Made by a program: the position numbers and the translations under genes
Shown: positions 11,421 to 21,920 of the stretch, one piece after another
Numbering within the stretch: position 1 is the first letter of the stretch
How the letters are laid out: each line of letters begins with the position of its first letter
Notes under the pieces: model-generated
The model's input: the letters and a program-made list of their open reading frames with translations, nothing else
Database searches by the model: none
What the model was told of the DNA's origin: nothing
NCBI GenBank assembly: GCA_021307315.1
Contig: JAJSPD010000075.1
Coordinates: 62,001 to 126,000, forward strand
DNA: 64,000 nt
Direction: 5' to 3'
Source: Bisporella sp. PMI_857
Lineage: Eukaryota > Ascomycota > Leotiomycetes > Helotiales > Helotiaceae

Positions 11421-14400
11421 ATGACATCTAAACGGAAGGCAGTTGACGAGATTTCAGGCCACCTGCGCAAGAGTCCAGCGCACTTGGTAGGTATTCGCTT
11501 TAATTGTCCATCACGTTTCCTGACTCTAACTCTTTACCAGATGCCTACCAAGGATCCGCAGAGCATCTGGATGGAAAGAATCGAGTCTGATCCATACTCG
11601 AATGACAAATATCATGAAGGAACCCAACAAAAATCTAAAGCTATGGGTGAGGCGATGCCAGAAATCTTCAGCACTGCTCGGCAAGACCTCACTTACAGCG
11701 ACTATACTGTCGGATGGATATGTGCTCTGCCAGAGACCGAGTTGGTGGCCGCATGCGAAATGTTGGACGAAGAACACCCAATGTTACCTGCAGCAGATGG
11801 AGACACAAACGTCTATTTTCTTGGCAGGATTGGGTCACATAACGTTGTGATTGCTTGCTTGCCCGATGGAAGTACCGGCAAATCATCCGCGGCGACAGTC
11901 GCAAAGGATATGTTGCGCAGCTTCAGGAAGGTTAGATTCGGTGTTTTAGTTGGTGTAGGCGGAGGAGCACCATATTTGGGAAACTCAGACAATAGCAAGG
12001 CAACTGCAGAAGGCTCCGATGAAGAAGATGAGGAATTTGGAGATATTAAGGACATCAGACTCGGTGACGTTGTAATAAGCCTGCATTCCAAGTCTTCCGA
12101 AGCTGTTGTACAATATGATTTTGGGAAATCGGTTCAAGGAGGAGTGTTTTTCCGCACGGGAACTCTGAACAAACCGCCACACATTTTGTGTGCTGCAGTT
12201 GGTAAGCTTAAAGCTCGTCACATTGCACATGGTCATAAACTATCGGACCATCTTTCCAAAATATCAGCCAATCTACGATTAGCCCCAAAGTTCCAGTATC
12301 AAGGTGCAAGCAAAGACCAACTTTTTAAAGCGAATGTCGTTCACTCGAAGGGCAGAAAAACATGCAAAGATTGCTGTGGTGCGCTTAATGTCAATCTTGT
12401 GGAGCGAAAAGAACGACATGACACATCTCCGGCCTTACATTATGGAACTATTGGGTCAGCAGATCAAGTAATAAAGGACTCTACTCTAAGAAACAAGTGG
12501 GCGAAAAAGGAAAATATTATATGCTTCGAAATGGAAGCTGCAGGTAACTTTCAACCCTTTTTTTTTTTTTAAAGTTTATAGTCTAATTTTTGTCGCTCAG
12601 GCTTGATGGACTCGTTCCCTTGCCTGGTTATTCGAGGTATTTGCGACTACGCTGATTCGCACAAGAACAAAATATGGCAACCATATGCGGCAGCAACAGC
12701 AGCCGCTTATGCGAAAGAGCTGTTAAATGTTATTTCAGGTGCCGAGGTGACGAAAATGCGCACCGTTAATGAAGCGATGGAGAAGTTGTCAGCTGATATT
12801 GCGGTTAACACTGCAGTCTCTCAAAGAGTCGAAAAACATATGCTAAGTATGTAGTAGTATAACTTAGTAATAATATTTAGTTAATCGCTTTATAGCTGCT
12901 GATGAGCTATCAATCCTAGATTGGCTCTCATCTTCAAATTTCTCCGCACCCCAAAATAGTGCGAGCGATTCTCGAACGCCGGGTACAGGTGAGTGGTTGC
13001 TAAAAACAAAAGAATACATTTATTGGCGAGACTTTTCCGCAGGTTTGCTATGGCTTCATGGAGTTGGTAAGATTTAATGGTGAATATAAATTTCGCTCTG
13101 ACCAAGCTAACAAGATTTAGCTGGTTGTGGAAAGTCTATATTATCGTAAAGTTACATTTGTATCGCACTTTTTGCACAAGTAAAGCTAATATTCTTCAAG
13201 CTCTAAAGTTATTGAGGATCTTCAACAACTATATAAACGTAATCCACAAAAGCGGCTTGCATACTGGTACTTTCAATTTAGCGATGTTAATACACAGAAC
13301 GTTTGCAACATGCTTCAATCATTCCTTAGGCAGCTAAGTTCATCACCACTCTCAAGCGCGATCCGTGGCCTGCGGGACCGGCATCAAAAATCCGGAAGCA
13401 GGCCAAGCACAGAAGAGTTGATGGAGGCTGTACGGAATATTATCAAGGGAACAGAACAAGACGTTTTTATTGTTATTGATGCTCTAGATGAATGTCCGCT
13501 TTCAGAGCGGCGCAACTTGCTTCGCCGCATTAATGAGCTTCGTAACGTAAATAATATGAAAGTTCATATTCTTGCAACAAGTAGACGGGAACCAGACATC
13601 AATAATGAGCTAAAAAACCTACCTGCTGTCGCTATGAATATAGAAGATCAGTTTGGGAAAGACATTAAGCTATTTGTCGAAGCTGCTTTACTCAAAAACG
13701 TAAAATTAAGTCGATGGGATGAAGACTCCAAATCTCAAATCAGGGAAAAACTCACTGCAATTAATGAAACGTATGTCAACGAAAAGGAATAAAACTAGGC
13801 TAACAAACTATCAGACGATTCCGCTGGGCAGATTTACAGATAAAGAGGTTACAATTGTGTTGGATAAACCTGCGCTCACCAATGCTTTAAATACGATCCC
13901 GAGAGTCTTGAACAAACCTACGAGGAAGCGCTTAAAAGAATTCCAGCAAAATATGAGGAACGTGTGCGAAACATCCTTATGTGGCTCACTTCATCTCGTC
14001 GACCAATGACACTACAAGAAATCGCTGTGGTTGCCTCTTTCGATATCGCTCAAGGCGTTTTAGAACTATGTAGTAGTCTTTTAGTAACGTTAATTGACGA
14101 AAACGTCAACCAAACCATCAAGCTCGCCCATTTCTCCGTAAAGGAATACTTAATTATTACCACGCAAAAACAAAAATTACCTTCACCGTACAGATTCAAA
14201 AATGAATTAGCGCAAGCTGTTATTTCTGAGATGACGGTTACGTACCTCCTGGACTCGGATAAGTCCGTTCGACTTGGGAAAAAGGTCATGCCACGGTCTT
14301 TGCTCAAATATTCCGCAGAGTTCTGGCCGCAGCATGCCATCGAGGCTTTTAACTCTAACGATCCAGCATTACATCGGGATTGCAAGCTCAGATTGACTTG

Positions 14401-15721
14401 TTGTTTAGTGCTGATTATTCTCCGAGATATATTGCATGGCTTAATATCCATGACCCTGATAAGGATATCAATTTAACTGGAAACCGAAAACAACCTATCC
14501 CCAGCCACTATATTACGCTTCTTTACTCGGGCTTCAAAAAACGGTAGAGAACTTCTTGAAAAAGGTTGTGGAATTACAATAGAAGAAGGTGCCTATGGGA
14601 ATGCATATAATGCAGCAGCTATTCATGGGAATTTCGAAATCGTTGAATGTTTAGAGAAGTATCACAAGAATATTAGAAGTATTGCCAATTTACATCGAAT
14701 TGCAGGGGAGATAGAAAGGAATGCTGAAAAGGTTTTCACATTATTATTAAAGGCAGACAGTAGGGCATTATCTAGTTATGACGTGATGAGAGCGGCGGCG
14801 GGGAACCGGAAAAGTGGGAAAGAGGTGATAATGCCTTTGCTTGAGAAGCGAGAGGCAGATATGGTGATTACGGAAGAGGTGGTGAAAGCAGCGGCGGGGA
14901 ACTGGGAGAGTGGGAAAGAGGTGATGATGCTTTTGCTTGAGAAGCGAGGGGCAGATGTAGTAATCACCGAAGAAGTGGTGAAAGCAGCGGCGGGGAACTG
15001 GGCGAGTGGGAGGGCAGTAATGATGCTTTTGCTTAAGGAGCTAGGGGCAGGCGTGGTGATTACAGAAGAAGTGGTGAAAGCAATTGCAGGTCAATTTGGA
15101 GAAGAAGTGATGACGATTTTGCTTTGGAGGCGAGGGCCAGATATAGTGATTACAGAAGAAGTTGTGAAATCAATTGCACGTAAATTTGGGGAAAATACGA
15201 TGCGGCTATTGCTTGAGAAGCGAGGGGCAGATGTAATGATTACAGAAGAAGTGGTGAAAGCAGCGGCAGAGAACCGATGGAGTGGGAAAAAGGTGATAAT
15301 GCTTTTGCTTGAAAAGGGAGGGCCAAATGTGGTGATTACAACAGTGGTGAAAGCGATTGCAGGTCAATTTGGGAAAGAAGTGATGATGCTTCTGCTTGAG
15401 AAGCGAGGGGCAGATGTGGTGATTACAGAAGAAGTGGTGAAAGCAGCGGCGGGGAACCGAGAGAGTGGGAAAGAGGTGATAATGCTTTTGCTTGAGAAGC
15501 GAGGGGCAGATGTAGTGATTACAGAAGAAGTGGTGAAAGCAGCGGCGGGGAATCGGAGAAGTGGGAAAGAAGTGATAATGCTTTTGCTTGAGAAACGAGG
15601 GGCAGATATGGTAATTACGGAAGAAGTGGTGAAAGCAATTGCAGGTCAATTTGGAGAAGAAGTAATGATGCTTTTGCAACACCTGTCGCAGATCTCGCCT
15701 CCGCGAAATAGGTCACTATGA
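11421..15721 (+). pseudogene. PNP_UDP-NACHT NLR with short C-terminal repeats, decayed
   Basis: N-terminal nucleoside phosphorylase-like (PNP_UDP) domain (YTVGWICALPETELVAACEM ... LVGVGGGAP ... ICFEMEAAG then [13 protein letters not shown]), then NACHT: P-loop GVAGCGKS split by an intron, Walker B VFIVIDALDEC near 13470. Introns supported by frame: 11487-11540, 12544-12600, 12847-12895, 13067-13120, 13146-13200, and a further candidate near 13770. Downstream, protein similarity jumps frames at about 13858, 13902, 14390, 14480 and 14560, so the NACHT C-terminal half is broken by small indels. From 14783 an open frame encodes 10 short repeats. The PNP-NACHT-repeat layout is a known fungal NLR type and the paralogue at 38880-42561 shares it. 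A truncated PNP protein could still be made. Confidence 0.75.
14783..15720 (+). repeat. Ten-unit LLLEKRGADVVITEEVVKA repeat array
   Basis: Ten tandem protein repeats of two subtypes: a 32-residue form (AAAGN..SGKEV..LLLEKRGADVVITEEVVK) and a 30-residue form (AIAGQFG-EEV). They resemble degenerate ankyrin helices and are a repeat type found at the C-terminus of fungal NLRs. The DNA units are strongly alike, so expansion was recent. The last unit runs into an unrelated 15-residue tail. Confidence 0.75.
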
Positions 15722-15803
15722 GGCAGGAGGCACTGTAAAGAGGATAAGGCTGAAATTGTCTCGGTAGACAAACTTTGATGTATGCCGATAATTATTACAC
15801 TTG

Positions 15804-16029
15804 TGTCACGGTCCTAGAGATCACGTGCACAACACATCTGGCATTCACTGCCAGATGTCGCGCCACAGCCGCGAACGCTCGTTGGTTCGCCTAGCTAGGG
15901 CCCTGGAACTGGCCATAGTTATATAAGGGCAGTTCCAGCAGTAGTTACACCTTTTCTCTTTAGTTTAGAATCTTCGTATTTGATACCTTGCAAACAGCTA
16001 TCACTGGCGCCTGTATTGGGATCGTGACA
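15804..16029 (+). mobile_element. LTR, family D (copy 1)
   Basis: 226 bp from TGTCACGGTCC to GGGATCGTGACA with a TATATAAGG box near 15920. The flanking 5-mers do not match directly; ACTTG precedes it and recurs 6 bp after its end. Confidence 0.7.
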
Positions 16030-16106
16030 TAACCGACTTGAGCAACTGTAAGTTATCAAAACCAAGGAATATCACTCACAAAGTGATACAAACACTACTT
16101 GCCAAG

Positions 16107-16168
16107 TTGTCATGATCCCAATACAGGCGCCAGTGATAGCTGTTTGCAAGGTATCAAATACGAAGATT
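16107..16168 (-). repeat. LTR family D fragment, inverted
   Basis: About 62 bp identical in sense to the end of copy D1 but inverted (TGTCATGATCCCAATACAGG to ATACGAAGATT). With D1 it forms an inverted pair with a 77-bp spacer. The plus strand after it (about 16196-16349) reads an acidic peptide ending in TAG; no function recognised. Confidence 0.6.
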
Positions 16169-16689
16169 CCTAACATAGATAGAAAATAATTGTGCCGTTG
16201 GGTGATGATGACTCCAGTGCATCTGAAACCGAAGTCGATGACGGTGGTCTTCATGCCGAAAGTGCAGCGGCAGGTGAGGGCGTCCTTGACAGCCTAGAGA
16301 CTGCCATCGAGTCAACAACTCCGGCCCCTCCAAACTGCACGAGCGGTCATTAGTATATATGCAGCTCTCAGATGAAGCCAAGTAAGGTGACTCACTTGGG
16401 TTTGCTGAGGCAGAATTGGCTGCCATTCTGGTGAACGTCGTGCTGGTAAGTATGCTGAAAAGTAAAGGGCAGAATTCCAGGTGATAAAGTCGTGGTAGCA
16501 ATAGTGTCGTGCAGTTACTGTGTATAGCTGCCATGCCGAAATACAAATTCTTTCGCTTAAAATTGTTAGCCTCGTTCAAGCAACCATTAAATATGTAAAT
16601 GCGACAAGACGACTAGAGACTGACTTAAGCCAACGACTCGCGTAACACACATATAACATTTCCTATGTATCTCTTCTTATATCCCGACT

Positions 16690-16870
16690 AACCTACTCAC
16701 GCTCCCTCGTGCTTAGGCAAGTTTCGCTTTAACTGCTGACGATAGGATGTTGAACACTTGGAGAATCTACTTTCAAATCTACCTGCTACTAACAATTCAT
16801 GAGCACTCTCTCAACATGACATGGAAATATCTTGAAAGATTTAATTGTGGAGGCATTTTGTGTATGGGCC
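16690..16870 (+). mobile_element. LINE 3' UTR relic
   Basis: Diverged copy of 1690-1860 (shared blocks GACGATAGGA, GAACACTTGGAG, TTTTGT.TATGGGC). Only the 3' UTR remains; no coding part is present. Confidence 0.55.
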
Positions 16871-16909
16871 TGGACGAGATCATGGGCAAATTCGTAAGAT
16901 ATGGATTAT

Positions 16910-17040
16910 TGTTGGAATACCTACTACGTAGTAAAAGGCGTAGTAGCTGTGACTACGTTCTTGCTAGCGTGGTTCTGGCATTCGTTGATTCTTTCTTCTA
17001 AGCTACCCGTTGCCATGTAGTTATATAGGTGATAGAAGAC
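16910..17040 (+). repeat. LTR family F fragment
   Basis: Starts TGTTGGAATACCTACTACG and matches the inverted copy at 22633-22814, but is cut at 17040 by the family E LTR. The remaining third of F is not found beyond that LTR, so DNA was lost here. Confidence 0.6.
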
Positions 17041-17249
17041 TGTTGAAATAGAAGAAGAGAGTCACGGGCCTTCAGAGAGTATGGGGTAAACAAGTCAATT
17101 GCGGAAGGTTGTAGAACCTAAACTACAGGAGAGAATCCCTCTACTTATAGAGGTGTGAGATACTCACTGATGCCTACTGTTGCCTACTGTTGCCTATAGT
17201 GGTGCCTACAATAGGCTAGGTATGGTCCTTAGACGTAACCTGTTCAACA
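17041..17249 (-). mobile_element. LTR, family E (copy 1), abutting the NLR stop codon
   Basis: 209 bp, TGTTGAAATAG to GTTCAACA, with short GTAGGCAAC-type direct repeats. It matches copies at 42625 and 62686, which have perfect target duplications; this one does not (AAGAC left, ATTAT right), which suggests rearrangement. Its end lies 1 bp from the stop codon of the gene at 17251. Confidence 0.75.
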
Positions 17250-17250
17250 A

Positions 17251-20118
17251 TTATGCGATTATCCACCCGGCTTCACCCCTCCACCTCACAGCGTCCTCAA
17301 ACATGGGCACCGTAGTCTTCGACAGCGGCAAGACCAGCCTGTTCCGGCGAAAATCCACCGTGCAACGCATCCTCCTCAGGAAGTCCAGGCCGAGCAGAAT
17401 GCCCCCCTCCTCCCCTTGCCACTTCTTATCCTCCAGAACGGTGATTGAGATCGGCATGATTACTTCCTTATCTGGCCCTAGCTGAATCTGAGAGGAGTGC
17501 ACACGCCCTATGATCCCCGCGCGCCCAACGCCCCTCGCCGTCCCCGCGAATCGCCTATCAACAAGTCCCAGAAGATTGGCTTCCCGCGCAAAGGACTCCC
17601 TTATGATCGTCACTTGCGCGCCGGTGCTGATTACGGCGCACGCGTCGTAGCCGTTGATGCGCGCGGCGACGCACATAAGCGAGTATTTAGCTTCATTAGC
17701 AGGGCAGCCCCCTTGAGCGCTGGGTGGTCCAAGAGTTGCTTCTCGTGGCTGATGGGCTTTTAAGATCTCGGCGATGCGGATGTGGCCGTTCTGCTGGGCC
17801 CACCAGGAGAGAGAGTCCATCCCTTGGGTGTCGCTGATGCAAGTGACAGGCAGCAACGCCCTTACCAAGGCCTCGTCTCCGCTGATGGTAGCCCACCAGA
17901 GAGGCGTAGAGCCTCGGCTATCCGGAATGTTTGCGTCCGCCCTTTGGCCGAGCAGAAATCGAACGATGCCGAGATAGCGCCCCTTCACGGCTCTCAGGAG
18001 TGGCGTCTCCCCAAAGTCGCACCTGCCATTCACCTTCGCCCCGCTCGCAATCAACATCCTCACGATCGCCTCATATCCGTACTCGGCAGCCCACTGCACC
18101 GCCGTCCTGCCCATGTTATCTTGGACATGCAAGCTCCCGGGCGCCAGCGCGATGGCCAGCCTCACATTCCCACGCTTGACGACAACGATCAGCGGTGAGT
18201 CCCCGCCTTCGTTGAGCCTCATGTCCGTCCGCACCCCTTTCTCCACCAGTATCTTTGTCAACTCCTCATGCCCGGTCTCGACGGCCAGGATCATCTGGTC
18301 GCGGCTTATGCTGTCGAAAAGGGGGATCTTGCCGGAGCGGAGGAGCGCAGCAACGACATCCGGCGACCGCGCCTTGGTGGCGAGCCCGATAGTTCTTGTT
18401 GTGGGGTTCGCGCCGAACTGGAGGAGGATATCTACGGCAGTGGAGCGGCCACTGAGGGCAGAGTAATCGATTGCAGTCCACCCATAGCGGTCTACCTCAT
18501 TGACGGCATGACCGTCGTTCACAAGCCGCTCGATGATACGACGGGAGCCGCACAGGGAGGCGAAACCGAGCTGAGTGTGAGGGAAGTAAGACCTCTTTGT
18601 CAGGGAGTAAGGAAGGACGTCTGTCTCGGCGCTGGACCGGGATGTTCGTGTGGCGGTGTGGAGGGCTATGACTTGCTCGACGAGATCGGAGTCTAGCTTC
18701 TCCTCGCATTCCAAGAGGTGAATGATCCAGAACTCGAGAGCGTAGATAGCGAAGGAAGTGTCGCCTTGGTGATAGGGGGATCGATTTTGAGAAAGGGCCA
18801 GGAGACAGCCTCTAACTATGGTGAGGTGGGACTCGGCAGGGTCTAGGGTGTGCTTCCAGGAGGTACTACTGATGGCGCTTCCTTCCACCCGGAGGAGAAA
18901 CTCCTTTGCTGTCTGGTGGACCAAAGTGACAGTGGAGTTGGTAACCTTCAAAAAGGGACCGCACAGCAATTGCAGTGTCCGCGGCAGGTTGGGTTCCAGC
19001 CGAGTTTGCAAGTCATCCAAGGTGCTGTCTCCCGACCGAACCGATATCGCGAAGTTCAGCTCGGCTAGATGCAGGGGCCTCGATGCCGCAACAATAACCT
19101 CAAGGACTGTCCTTGTTTTCTGCCGATTCCGGCCTTGGACACGAGCGAGGATCTTCTCGTAGACACCATCCAACCCGTCCGGCAGGTCGACGAGGATCTG
19201 ATTCAGGGCGTCTTCAGAGGCTTCAGCGCTGCGTTCGATCATCTGCAACATCAGGGACACCCACAAAAAAGTGTGTCCGGCTCGTCTTGTCAACCTCTTG
19301 GTGAGACTTTGTACGATGTGTGCCGGGGGGTTGAATCGTCGAAGTGTAGACCGCAGTCGCTCCTGCGTCACCAAAACGACATCCTTGCTGATGCTCTCCG
19401 TCTCATCCTCAGCCTTCAGCCTGACCTCCTCAAGGGCTTCCAACGAGTCTGCAATCGATATCTCTGGCCTGCTGGTGATGAGAATCTTGACCGAGTTTCC
19501 TTTAGTACTCATGGACCTGTTTGAGTAGAAGGTTGCGATCAGAGACAGAAACCGGCTGCGGCTCCGCTCTTCACACTCATCGAGGGCATCGATGACGATA
19601 ATGATCGGCGGGCATCCTTTTTCTTGGCAGACAGCCTCGAAGAGATACCACAGCGTCATCAGTTCGTTGGCAACCGCTGTTCCCCGGGACTGGAAGCGGC
19701 TTCTGAAGTGCCGTTTGATGAGGACAGGCCGGTTAGCCACAAGCTGGTGGAGGATGCCACGAACAATGGCTGGCGCCTCACGGTGTTCTTGTATCTTGTC
19801 ATCGCAAAAGAAATACAGAATGACGTAGGGGACAGACACAGTAGTCCCGGGGATGTTGCCGTCGGGAGGATTTGCTGTCAGCTCGTCTACCAGGAAGGAT
19901 GATAAGACGGATTTCCCACAGCCGGGATCTCCTGAGACCCAGAGCAGATTGGAGTGGCCAAAATCTCGCCAGGTGATGTACTTCGGATGTTGCAAGAACC
20001 ATCTACATGTGCCGCTCAAAGCCGTTGAGATGGTCGATCGGTGAAAGGAGTAGTCGGTTGTATAGAGGCTGTGCAACCACTTCTCTTCGTCGGTGGTGAG
20101 ACTGAGGTCTTCCATCAC
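17251..20118 (-). CDS. NACHT-ankyrin-retropepsin-like part of a patatin NLR
   Basis: A 955-residue open frame (numbering from the ATG at 20118). Walker A SGDPGCGKS at 62-70, Walker B IIIVIDALDECEE at 172-184, then a NACHT winged region. About residues 515-790 hold roughly eight ankyrin repeats. Residues about 815-930 are a Ddi1-type retropepsin domain (INGYDACAV..TGAQVTII, LVDRRFAGTARGVGRAGIIG, GILLGLDFLRRMRCTVDFRR). The catalytic motif D-S/T-G-A reads S-T-G-A, with Ser-831 (AGC, 17626-17628) at the Asp position, so protease activity is not expected. The frame most likely continues from the patatin exons at 20159-21274: a 57-nt intron 20102-20158 joins them in frame and skips the ATG at 20118. 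The stop lies next to an LTR, so the original C-terminus may be lost. Confidence 0.88.
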   Translation of the reverse strand: MMEDLSLTTDEEKWLHSLYTTDYSFHRSTISTALSGTCRWFLQHPKYITWRDFGHSNLLWVSGDPGCGKSVLSSFLVDELTANPPDGNIPGTTVSVPYVILYFFCDDKIQEHREAPAIVRGILHQLVANRPVLIKRHFRSRFQSRGTAVANELMTLWYLFEAVCQEKGCPPIIIVIDALDECEERSRSRFLSLIATFYSNRSMSTKGNSVKILITSRPEISIADSLEALEEVRLKAEDETESISKDVVLVTQERLRSTLRRFNPPAHIVQSLTKRLTRRAGHTFLWVSLMLQMIERSAEASEDALNQILVDLPDGLDGVYEKILARVQGRNRQKTRTVLEVIVAASRPLHLAELNFAISVRSGDSTLDDLQTRLEPNLPRTLQLLCGPFLKVTNSTVTLVHQTAKEFLLRVEGSAISSTSWKHTLDPAESHLTIVRGCLLALSQNRSPYHQGDTSFAIYALEFWIIHLLECEEKLDSDLVEQVIALHTATRTSRSSAETDVLPYSLTKRSYFPHTQLGFASLCGSRRIIERLVNDGHAVNEVDRYGWTAIDYSALSGRSTAVDILLQFGANPTTRTIGLATKARSPDVVAALLRSGKIPLFDSISRDQMILAVETGHEELTKILVEKGVRTDMRLNEGGDSPLIVVVKRGNVRLAIALAPGSLHVQDNMGRTAVQWAAEYGYEAIVRMLIASGAKVNGRCDFGETPLLRAVKGRYLGIVRFLLGQRADANIPDSRGSTPLWWATISGDEALVRALLPVTCISDTQGMDSLSWWAQQNGHIRIAEILKAHQPREATLGPPSAQGGCPANEAKYSLMCVAARINGYDACAVISTGAQVTIIRESFAREANLLGLVDRRFAGTARGVGRAGIIGRVHSSQIQLGPDKEVIMPISITVLEDKKWQGEEGGILLGLDFLRRMRCTVDFRRNRLVLPLSKTTVPMFEDAVRWRGEAGWIIA

Positions 20119-20133
20119 TCAGCAACCATATAA

Positions 20134-21274
20134 CTAAGTGTTGAAGGGCAGGCCATACCTACTCTCGACTATTTTTTCTGATACTGGCGCCTGAAGCTGA
20201 CGAACACACCGGACAACCTGTTCGGAAGTCTGCTGGCTTTCCAAGTATACCATTGTCGCCGACGCAATAGTTGGCACGGCAGTGTATTCCTGCAATCCCA
20301 CCTCTTCAAGTCCTTGAGGGACATTGAAGCGGAAGTACGAGTCAGCAAGGCCTAAATCGGCATGGTCCTGGAGGAACTCTTCCGCAGTCAGCTCGGTGTC
20401 GGTTGCCATTCGCACCAACGTTCTAGCCACGTCCTTGAGGCCGTCGCCAAAGGCCGAGAGGCGCGGCTTGCCGGTCCCGATACTGACAAGACACTGGATC
20501 TTGGAATCGGGCCATATCCTCCTCGCTTCCGAGTAAACCTGCCTAACCGGGTTATTACACCCAGTGGCACCGTCGCTGAACTGCTGCCCGAACGGGCCGA
20601 TGCCGATGGGGTCGAAGAAAGACGTTGCAGCTGAAGTGGCGCGGCAAGCTTCCCAGATCTTGCAGTTCAGTTGGGATGCTACCCCTGGCGTGGGGTAACT
20701 CCGAAGCAGTACAGGCTGCGATACCTCTTGGAGGACGGAACAAACAAAGCTAATTAGGTGATCAGATGGATATAACGACAAGAACTAATATGCAGTGGAG
20801 CTGGTACGCACATTTTGCAGAGGCCCTCCTGTGGCTCCATCAACAGGGACTCCGGAGCCTCGCCAGAGTTTTGTACGATATCCCGCACGGCCTGAGCCAG
20901 TGCGTCTCCATCGAATCTTCCGCGTAGTTGGACGCGATCCCGGGCTCGGGCTAGAATGTCCATCTGGTTTCTGCGGGGTTGAAACACATCCTGTGATAGC
21001 TTCAAGTAGACATCTATAGCCTCGCTCGCGCGCATCCGCAGTCGCCCAAGCATAACAGCTATGAGGCTGCGACGCGTTAGTGTGTCTCCTAGCTATGTCA
21101 ACGCGCTTAATGAGCTTGTTACCCTCCGGTACTGGTCCCGCCGATGAGATCAAAGTACTCGCACGGCTTGGGTGGTTGGTTTGGGTTGATCATCTCCATT
21201 ATGCGCTGGAGGATGAGGAGGCTGGACAGCCCTCTCACCCCGCCTCCATCTAGTTCTGTTAGAAGGATAGTCAT
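20134..21274 (-). CDS. Patatin-like phospholipase module, 5' exons of the same NLR
   Basis: Start ATG at 21274 leads into LDGGGVRGLSSLLIL (oxyanion loop), then YFDLIGGTSTGG with the GxSxG nucleophile Ser. Intron 21067-21122 (56 nt, ACTAAC branch) then LIAVMLGRLRM. Intron 20750-20811 (62 nt) then FVCSVLQEV...SYPTPG, and the catalytic Asp in FSDGATGCNNPV. All patatin catalytic parts are present. Read through, this frame stops at 20134, only 15 bp before the NACHT ATG. Splicing 20102-20158 instead fuses both into one protein of 1,282 residues. Patatin-NACHT-ankyrin is an established fungal NLR layout, the lipase being the effector. An upstream exon with acceptor CTAACAG near 21262 is an alternative start. 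Confidence 0.85.
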
Positions 21275-21740
21275 GGAGAGGCAGGAATGGAGAGCTCACC
21301 TAGTGAGAGCAGCCGTAACGCTCTAGGTTGCGTCACTAGACACCGTGGTTCATTCATTGTCTTCGATATCGACTATTCTCGGCTCTGCAAAGCTTTCGAG
21401 ATGAGTATGAATACAGGTCAATGGAAATCTTAATGATAAAGGGCAGGAATTCAAGATTCCCCCAGTGTGGCTGTGCAAGGCTATCTCGTCGGTCAGAGCG
21501 GGGGAACAGCACCCCGGCAATTCCGCCTGCTCATCCAACCAACCATTGCAAGTTGGCCGTCACCCTCACCCACATCATTGGTAAATTGACGAAACGAGCA
21601 CCTAGCATCACCGACCGGCAACGACTTACTGGAAAGCCTATCACGAAGAAGACTAGTAGACTCCGTTTGTGATTAAGGATTCCTGGTAGTACGTGGAGCG
21701 TGAGGAAGGCGAGCGGTTGAGGGAGTCGACTAATAGGTGT

Positions 21741-21920
21741 TGTCACGACACGCGCTGTGGATCTACAGATACAGAGGGCAACGGTGGTATCATACGAGAA
21801 TCTATAGCTGAGGAAGGAAGAGGAGCTCGAGGAGAGCAGGCTATATAGTAGTAGTAGTTTTATTACACCCGGCTAAGCCTAGAGGGCCTTAGTCTATATT
21901 ACATAATACATTTCCTCCGA
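21741..21920 (-). repeat. Inverted copy of the mariner/LINE-tail junction
   Basis: On the minus strand this reads LINE 3' end, ACT-rich tail, then the same piece of transposase coding DNA (TTRAVDLQIQRATVVSYE) seen at 1980-2050. The mariner/LINE junction is the same as at 1936, so it is a copy of the same insertion event, in opposite orientation and with most of the LINE missing. Confidence 0.7.

Noticed and set aside
15206..15682. 158-residue minus-strand frame rich in His and Phe
   Set aside because: Antisense shadow of the short-repeat array at 14783-15720.
16154..16579. 141-residue minus-strand frame
   Set aside because: It runs into an LTR-D fragment and shows no protein-like pattern; the plus strand of the same stretch reads equally well.
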